Positions 58,794-64,000 of a stretch of DNA of 64,000 bases are shown piece after piece. How positions within the stretch are numbered: the stretch's first letter is position 1; each line of letters opens with the position of its first letter. The notes below the pieces were generated by a model. The model worked only from the letters and a program-made list of their open reading frames with translations. It had not been told where the DNA came from and did no database searches. Origin of the DNA: Cryptomeria japonica (Eukaryota; Streptophyta; Pinopsida; Cupressales; Cupressaceae); contig NC_081411.1 of NCBI RefSeq assembly GCF_030272615.1, positions 834,196,136 through 834,260,135 on the forward strand, given 5' to 3'. A program made the translations under genes and the position numbers.

Positions 58794-59484
58794 CAATCTG
58801 GATAAAAAAATAAGGCTCTGAATTCGATAGGATCGATGCAACTCAATGCATCTAATTATCATTAGGAGGGGTGGATACCCCTAACTTGTCTTTCAAATGG
58901 ACAAATATATCTACAGACAAGGGATTAGTGAAAATATCAGCAATTTGTTCCTTTGTAGATACATATTCCAGCTTCACCTTCTGTTCACTAACTTTCTCTC
59001 TCAAGTATTTATATTTCATTGATATATGCTTAGTCTTTGAATATTGCACCAGATTCTTAGACATGTTTATAGCATTGGAATTATCACATTATATAACAGT
59101 AGGCTCATCATAAATAACTTTGATATCTTTCAACATTTGCTTCATCCAAACTATCTAAGTGCAATTACTAGCAACAACAATGTACTCATCTTCAACAGTA
59201 GATAAAGATACTGAATCTTATTTCTTTCTATCCCATGAAACCAACTTCTTACCTAAAAAGAATGCTCCACCTGTAGTACTCTTCTGGTCATCAACATCAC
59301 TAGCCCAATCTATATTAGTGTAAGCACATAACATGAAATCATCATTCTTTGGATATCACAAACCATAATCCTCAGTTCCCTTTAGATATCTGAATACTCT
59401 TTTAACAATAGTGGCATGACTCTCCTTTTGATCAACTTGATATCTAGCAACCATACACACAACATGCATAATGTCAGACCTATT
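58794..59484 (-). pseudogene. G post-pol spacer remainder and RNase H domain
   Basis: Frame 59064-58852 (70 codons) is the RNase H C-terminal block (TKHISMKYKYLREKV, STKEQIADIFTNP), closely like E's 26760-26548. The upstream RNase H part (59100-59480) is readable across several stops (YLKGTEDYGL-like, then AYTNIDWASDVDD-like). Confidence 0.78.
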
Positions 59485-60330
59485 CTAAGTAAGATATAGC
59501 AGTCCATCAGCCATAGATCTATACAAACTTTGATTAGCTTTAGGAGATTCATCATTTTTAGACAATTTACAACCAATCACCATAGGAGATCCAACCGGTT
59601 TGGAATCATCTAGTCCAAACTTCTTTAACAATTCCTTCACATACTTAGTTTGAGATATAAAGATACCTTTTCCTGTCTGTGCAATCTGCAAACCTAAGAA
59701 AAATTTCATCTCACCAATCATAGACATCTCAAATTCTTTTTTCATATCACTGGCAAACTTCATACTCATATCATCATCACCACCAAAGATAATGCCATCA
59801 ACAAAGACTTCAACAATAAAAATGTTATTATTTTCAATCTTAAAGTGCATATTACTATCAACAACACCTTTAATAAATCCTAATTTTAGCAAGTATTTGT
59901 CTAACCTAGCATACCGGGCTCTAGGGGCTTGTTTCAATCCATAAAGTGCTTTCTTCAACTTACATACCATTTCTCCATTTTTTGACAGTGAAAATCCATC
60001 AAGTTGTTCAATGTAAACTTCTTCTTCTAGATCACCATTCAAAAATGCAGATTTGACATCCATCTGATATACCTTGAAATCTTTATGAGCAGCATAAGCA
60101 AGCAACAATCTAACAACTTCAATTTTGACAACCGGAGAAAATTTTTCTTCATAATCAATTCCTTCTTGTTGTGAATATCCTTTGCAGACTAGTCTGGCTT
60201 TATTTCAGACTACTTCACCGACTTCATTCAATTTGTTCCTAAAAACCCATTTATTACCAATAACATTTTTATCTTTAGGTCTAGACACGAGTTCCCAAGT
60301 GTTGTTCTTTTCAATCTAATCTAACTCTTC
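59485..60330 (-). pseudogene. G reverse transcriptase, catalytic Asp lost
   Basis: Frame 60108-59485 (207 codons): [41 protein letters not shown], then [12 protein letters not shown] at 59786-59806. Here the second Asp of the catalytic pair is Gly (GGC), which should abolish polymerisation. [20 protein letters not shown] and [14 protein letters not shown] follow. The N-terminal part upstream of 60108 is in other frames with stops. Confidence 0.83.
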
Positions 60331-61600
60331 TTCCATGGCTCTTATCTAGTTATCATGTTTACAGGATTCAACAACATCTTTAGGTTCAACTTTAGAAATC
60401 AAACACACTTCTTCTACAACTAACCTTCTTCTAGTCATCACACCTTTATTCTTATCACCAATAATCTGATTCTCAGAATGATTTAGTCTTAAATACCTCA
60501 AAGTCTTCTAATTATTCTGATCCTGGGGTTCTTGCACATCATCACCAACAACAACAACATCCAGATTAATATTCTCTATCAGATCATTCTTCTTAGGCTC
60601 TTCAGGCTAAATAGGAGCTAAAACGATATGTTGACCTTCATCGTAAGCTTTGATCTCCTTCCCAAGGTTTTCATCTACCTTCACATTTGCACTCTCAATT
60701 ATCTTTCTTAGTCTCTTATTATAGCAACGATAGACTTTGTTATTTATAGAATATCTCAAAAAGATACCTTCATCACTTCTAGCATCAAACTTTCCAATAT
60801 CTTCATCTCTTGATATAGCATTTGGTACCAAAAACTTTGAAATATTTCACAGTAAGAACATGACCAAATGGGGTCTTACTAGTATCACCTTTGATATGAA
60901 CTCTATTAAATGTATAGACTGTAGTGCTAATAGCTTCTCTCTAGTAGACCTTCAGAACATTTCCTTCAATCAACATAGTTCTCACAACATCTAAAATAGT
61001 ATGGTTCTTCCTTTCAACAATCCCATTCTGCTGTGGGGTCCTAGGAGCAAATAATTGTCTTCCGATTCCATGCATCTCACAAAAAGAATTGAACTCACTA
61101 GATCAAAATTCTCCACCTCTATCACATCTCAAACACTTCAGCTTCAATCTAGACTCGGTTTCAACTTTAGCTTTGAATATCTTGAATTTCTCAAATACTT
61201 TTGATTTTTCCTTAAAAACGACAACACACATCATTCTGAAATAATCATCAATTAGCAGCATAAAGTATCTATCACCCTACACACTTCTAACATTTGTAGG
61301 TCCACATAGGTCAGTATGCACAAGATCTAACAATCCATCTGATATATACCATTTTCTCTTGAAATAAATCCTTGTTTGCTTACCCGATTGACATTCATTA
61401 CATATCGGATTACCAAGTTTAACAATCTTAGGTAGATCCCTAACAGCTTGTGTAGAACTGATCTTGATGAATAAATCAAAGTTTACATGACACATTCTTG
61501 TATGCCACAACCAACTCTCATCTATCTTAGCAACCAAAAAACTTTTCTCACTAGCATTCAAATAAAATGTTACCTTCAGTCTTAGTTCTTGATGCAATCT
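60331..61600 (-). pseudogene. G integrase and GAG-pre-integrase
   Basis: Frame 61597-61277 (106 codons) has WLWHTRMCHVNFDLFIKISS, the zinc block CNECQSGKQ and LVHTDLCGPTNV with the first catalytic Asp intact. Frame 60831-60607 has the FDARSDEGIFLRYS block. Between them, at 61000-61130, QQNGIVERK-like and RCDRGGEF-like motifs can be read across stops. Confidence 0.8.
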
Positions 61601-63067
61601 CTATACCAGAGGCATTTAAGATCTTGCATTTACCATCTTTGAAATGTAGATCATAACCCTTATCAACCATATGTCCAACACTTCAAATATTATGCTTCAA
61701 ACCTTCAACTTACAAGACATCATCGGTGTTATGCTTACCATCAAAAGAAATAGAACCTCTCCCATAGATTACACAAGCTTTGTCATCACCAAATCTAACT
61801 ATTCCCATCATACCTTTCTATGCTTATAAATTTTCTTTTGTCACCGGTCATATGATGTGAACAACCACTGTCAATCACCCATTAACCCTTTTCTTCTACC
61901 TTAGTAGCCAAAGCTTTCTCCTTAATAGAAAAAATAGTGGAATCAATAGGCATAGGTCTATCCTCTTTAATGGCAATAAATACAACTTCATCTCCTTTTG
62001 ATTCATCATCTATAACACCTTCATCTGCAACATAATAATAGTTATTCTAGTTCCTAAACTTTTGGTTAGACTTATAAGGCTTATCATACTTTTCATGCTT
62101 CTCATATCTATCATTTCTATCAAACTTATCAAACTTATCATGTCTGCCATACTTAGCCATTCTCTTCAGGCATCTAGAAGCAAAATATCCTATCTTATTA
62201 CAAGAAAAACATTTTAGGGGAACTTTCCATCATACTTACCAACACCTTTAGGCAATCTCCAAGCTCATCAAGCTCTCTTTCTTTCTCTACTATCTCTCTT
62301 CTTTCTCTTTCATATTTGGACACCCTGCACTCATCAAGATCATATTTCTTCTTACCGGATATAGATGCTAATGCTTTGAATGTCGTTTTAGACTTTCCAT
62401 GTGATTATCCAAATTTGGTTAGCTCAAATGCAACAAGTTTTCCAACCAATACATCTCTTGTCATTGTAGTTACACTTTGGATCTAATCAATAGCGGCAAC
62501 CTTATGTTTATAAGTAGGAGACAAAGATCTCAACACCTTAGCAACAATCTCATCTTCTTCAATCTTTCCATCAACAAATTTGATACCAAGAACAAGCACA
62601 TTCACCTTAGCCATGTATGAATTTATGTTCTCATCACCTCCCATCTTTAATGTCTCATACTTTCCTTTTAAACTCTATAACTTAGGAGCTTTCACTTGAC
62701 TATCACCTTCATACAAGATTTCAAGCTTCACCCAGATCTCATGTGTGGTCTAAAGTTCCATAACATTTATCATTTTAGAATCAATTAGGGCACTGAGCAA
62801 TGCTTCCTTTGCTTTAATGTTATATTCAACATCCTTAATTCATCAGAAGTGGATGGTCTATTCTGAGGGACAACATAGGCATTCTTAGTAATCTTCCAAT
62901 AATCTTCTCCAAGACATTTCAAATGCACCTTCATCCATCTCTTCCATACAATTATTTGCTTCCATCAAACCTTGGACTGTCCTTCTTGAAAAGAATACCT
63001 TGAGCTGCCATCCCAGATCTCCTCAAGTGATTAAGCTTCTATCGGAGGATCTATCTCTGATACCAAT
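61601..63067 (-). pseudogene. G gag and protease
   Basis: No long frame survives. Motifs in order on minus: gag core region with the LEILYEGDSQV-like block near 62715, a zinc-knuckle relic (CFSCNKIGYFASRC, His lost) near 62180-62220, a Lys/Asp/Tyr-rich linker (FDKFDKFDRNDRYEKHEKY-like, about 62085-62155), and the protease site WVIDSGCSHHMTG at about 61846-61884 with DSG intact. The primer-site complement is at about 63055-63067. Confidence 0.72.
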
Positions 63068-63737
63068 TGTTAGAAGAAATCAAGAAGAAAGAATGAGAGG
63101 GGGGGTGAATCAATCTTAATCAGATTACAGCAAATTAAACTCCAAAATATAAAATGATAAACCACATCAACATATATATAAGAAAATTAACATCACAACA
63201 CACAACACCAATATTTTGACATGGAAAACCCAGTTAAGGGAAGAACCATGGTGGGGCTTTACCCATAGTAAGATGATACTTTGCATTAGTATGTGAAAAG
63301 ATTACAATGGGGAATGCACATGCATTCAGGCACACTTCCTAGAGCTCACTGCTCAAAAGATATATGCCTAGAAGGCTACAACCCTTAGGGAAGTCTCACT
63401 ATGATTCGGACTACAATCTGGAAGAACTGAACTATAATGATAGCATCTACAAATGCCTGATGTCAGTTTTGGTTAAGCACAGTTGTCTTCTAGGCAACAC
63501 CAATCTCGCCACAACTTTCATTGAATGATATATCCTTGTTCACACATTCACCTCTCTCTGATAATGTAGACACAATATTGACACCTAAATTATATAAAGA
63601 TCTCACCTATATATACAAATCATCAAACTTGATAACAAGGTTGGCTAAACCCTCAACCCTCAATTCACATTACAAAAATTACATTGCACGATACAAAGAT
63701 CAACCACCAGACCAATATTATTATTTATATCACATAG
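63068..63737 (-). repeat. G 5' LTR, visible part
   Basis: Matches 49140-49830 from TGTTAGAAGAAATCAAG to TCACATAG, where similarity to the other E-family LTRs stops abruptly. Confidence 0.85.
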
Positions 63738-64000
63738 TGTATGCTGAAAAGTGTGGAATCTTCAAAATAAGACACAAACAACTTAAGCACACCAATGAAA
63801 CATTATGTTAGAGATCAATGAAACATAAAACATAAGTAAATGAAACAAAAGCTCTAATCACATCTCATTGTTCTCTATCTCCATGGATCCTTTAAATCAA
63901 GGTGGCTCTTAGCTTGGAAGAGCACTTGATATCTAGGATGACTACCTAAAGAATGAGGGATTTATGATAAAAGATATAAATGCAAGTGCAACTAAGATCT
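63738..64000. mobile_element. Insertion O at the window edge
   Basis: Where the family LTR should read CATAGCATGG, the sequence instead turns to TGTATGCTGAAAAGTGTGG and stays unrelated to the window's other repeats. CATAG (63733-63737) would be the left target duplication. A TG start fits an LTR, but only 263 bp are visible. Confidence 0.5.

Larger units (their letters stand above)
24976..64000 (-). mobile_element. Element E: copia, inserted in J, continues past the window
   Basis: E's own sequence is 24976-27196 and 48379-49139; D and G fill the rest, and E's 5' half and 5' LTR are beyond the right edge. The left LTR end TGTTAGAAG follows J pol directly, with candidate target duplication GGGAG (24971-24975). 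The right copy is not visible, so this is unconfirmed. G belongs to the same family. Confidence 0.8.
49140..64000 (-). mobile_element. Element G: copia of the E family, inserted in E
   Basis: 3' LTR 49140-50392; internal region 50393-50665 plus 58794-63067; 5' LTR from 63068, running out of the window and interrupted by O. The primer-site complement CTCTGATACCAATT lies at about 63055-63067. The left flank is CCAAT (49135-49139); the right copy is outside the window. Insert H splits the post-pol spacer. Confidence 0.85.

Overview
The window is plant nuclear repeat DNA from a large, repeat-rich genome, most likely a conifer or other gymnosperm. That origin is inferred from very deep nesting of old, long-LTR Ty1/copia and Ty3/gypsy elements, not from a marker gene. 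I see no host gene, rRNA, tRNA or CRISPR array. Essentially all bases belong to LTR retrotransposons, solo LTRs, one retroposed sequence, tandem arrays and one fold-back-like element. Most reading frames are broken by stops and frameshifts, so 'pseudogene' is used for nearly all coding relics. Letters A-S below are local labels, not published family names. || Nesting, outermost first. A plus-strand copia element (J) is the apparent host of the whole window; its own visible sequence is only 22897-24975. On the left it is interrupted by gypsy element A (1-22896, +). A holds minus-strand copia K (2552-21179). K holds gypsy-like L (2783-12054, -) in its 3' LTR, retroposed sequence N (13877-15300, -) and solo LTR M2 (15443-16149). 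L holds solo LTR M1 (10129-10958). On the right J is interrupted by minus-strand copia E (24976 to beyond the window). E holds copia D (27197-48373, +) and copia G (49140 to beyond the window, -). D's 5' LTR holds B (27395-40823, -) and solo LTR S (41082-41895, +). B holds C (32371-38262, +), and C holds a minus-strand solo LTR of the A family (35136-36791). G holds H (50666-58788) and, at the right edge, an apparent insertion O (63738 onwards). Most boundaries rest on matching 5-bp target duplications plus TG...CA ends. || Coding content. K, D, E, G and J carry the copia order gag-PR-IN-RT-RNase H. A (gag+PR), L (repeat protein, PR, G-patch-like segment), B (gag plus a very long accessory frame) and C (gag, PR-like, accessory frame) show no recognisable RT or IN between their LTRs and look non-autonomous. 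|| The oddest stretch is H, 8.1 kb bounded by TG...CA and a perfect CTCAT duplication. It has no recognisable pol. It contains about two dozen palindromic GGGTTTTAAACCC-type units, a coding-like relic, and a 5.3-kb inverted-repeat element (52578-57859) whose core is about 3.5 kb of roughly 20-bp palindromic units. It ends with a TATA box and U5-like tail. || Coordinates of LTR ends are from direct reading and should be good to a base or two where a target duplication is quoted. Divergence, dating and family assignment need alignment that I could not run.
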